Assembly (NCBI GenBank): GCA_012964435.1
Contig: DTTX01000046.1
Span: 519 to 41,876, forward strand
From: Mesonia sp.
GTDB taxonomy: Bacteria; Bacteroidota; Bacteroidia; Flavobacteriales; Flavobacteriaceae
Direction of reading: 5' to 3'
Length of the DNA: 41,358 bases
Below the pieces are notes generated by a model that saw only the letters and a list, made by a program, of their open reading frames with translations, ran no database searches and was not told the origin of the DNA. This document shows positions 41,315 through 41,358 of the stretch, piece by piece; position 1 is the stretch's first letter; every line of letters begins with the position of its first letter. The position numbers were made by a program, and so were the translations under genes.

Positions 41315-41358
41315 CAGCTAACAGCTAACAGCTAACAGCTAACAGCTAACAGCTAACA
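41296..41358. repeat. Heptamer tandem repeat gctaaca, at least 9 copies
   Basis: Exactly nine copies of gctaaca run from 41296 to the last base of the window, and the array probably continues beyond it. The first copies encode the C-terminal LTANS of the CCA enzyme and supply its stop codon (41312-41314). As 7 is not a multiple of 3, all three frames are sampled. Confidence 0.95.

Noticed and set aside
41296-41358. CRISPR array
   Set aside because: The 7-bp units are contiguous with no spacers, and no cas gene is present.

Overview
The window reads as chromosomal DNA of a flavobacterium (Bacteroidota, most likely Flavobacteriaceae). This rests on the low G+C content, the flavobacterial -7 box (TAnnTTTG) ahead of many genes, scarce Shine-Dalgarno sequences, Bacteroidota-specific families (DUF5606, fused E1 alpha/beta 2-oxoacid dehydrogenase, TlpA-like proteins), a surface-export-type acidic lipoprotein signal, and a complete set of early menaquinone genes. 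No rRNA, tRNA, CRISPR array, prophage or transposase gene was seen.

Layout. 1-6300: 3' end of a TlpA-like thioredoxin, a SIMPL-domain protein and a rhomboid protease on the minus strand, a lipid A acyltransferase-like gene, a predicted surface lipoprotein carrying a full PNGase F, and glmM. 6390-13540: ACP phosphodiesterase-like gene, uvrA with a LOG-family gene, and a large M1-peptidase-like protein that lacks the zinc motif and ends in a predicted outer-membrane barrel. 13700-19050: fused E1 dehydrogenase, then menB with an overlapping ydbS/ydbT-like PH-domain pair. 19130-21920: small exported proteins of unknown role, a frameshifted biotinyl/lipoyl-like gene, a CvfB-like S1 protein and DUF2853. 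22080-25650: menD, isochorismate synthase and a hotdog thioesterase, which with menB cover the core of DHNA formation. 25750-31030: an esterase and membrane-protein pair, mazG, DUF5606, def, ruvX and dapD. 31090-39010: a locus of seven glycosyltransferases plus an LPS-kinase-like protein, probably building the lipopolysaccharide core or a related surface glycan. 39320-41314: a TsaC/Sua5-like gene and a CCA tRNA nucleotidyltransferase, both acting on tRNA.

Most of the gene content is conventional. The most notable points are the lipid-anchored PNGase F with an added Ig-like domain; three independent arrays with a 7-bp period, each starting at or just after a stop codon; several REP-like palindromic repeats; a pseudogene broken by two compensating single-base shifts; and the M1-like protein without catalytic residues. 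No clearly new multi-gene defence or biosynthetic system was found.
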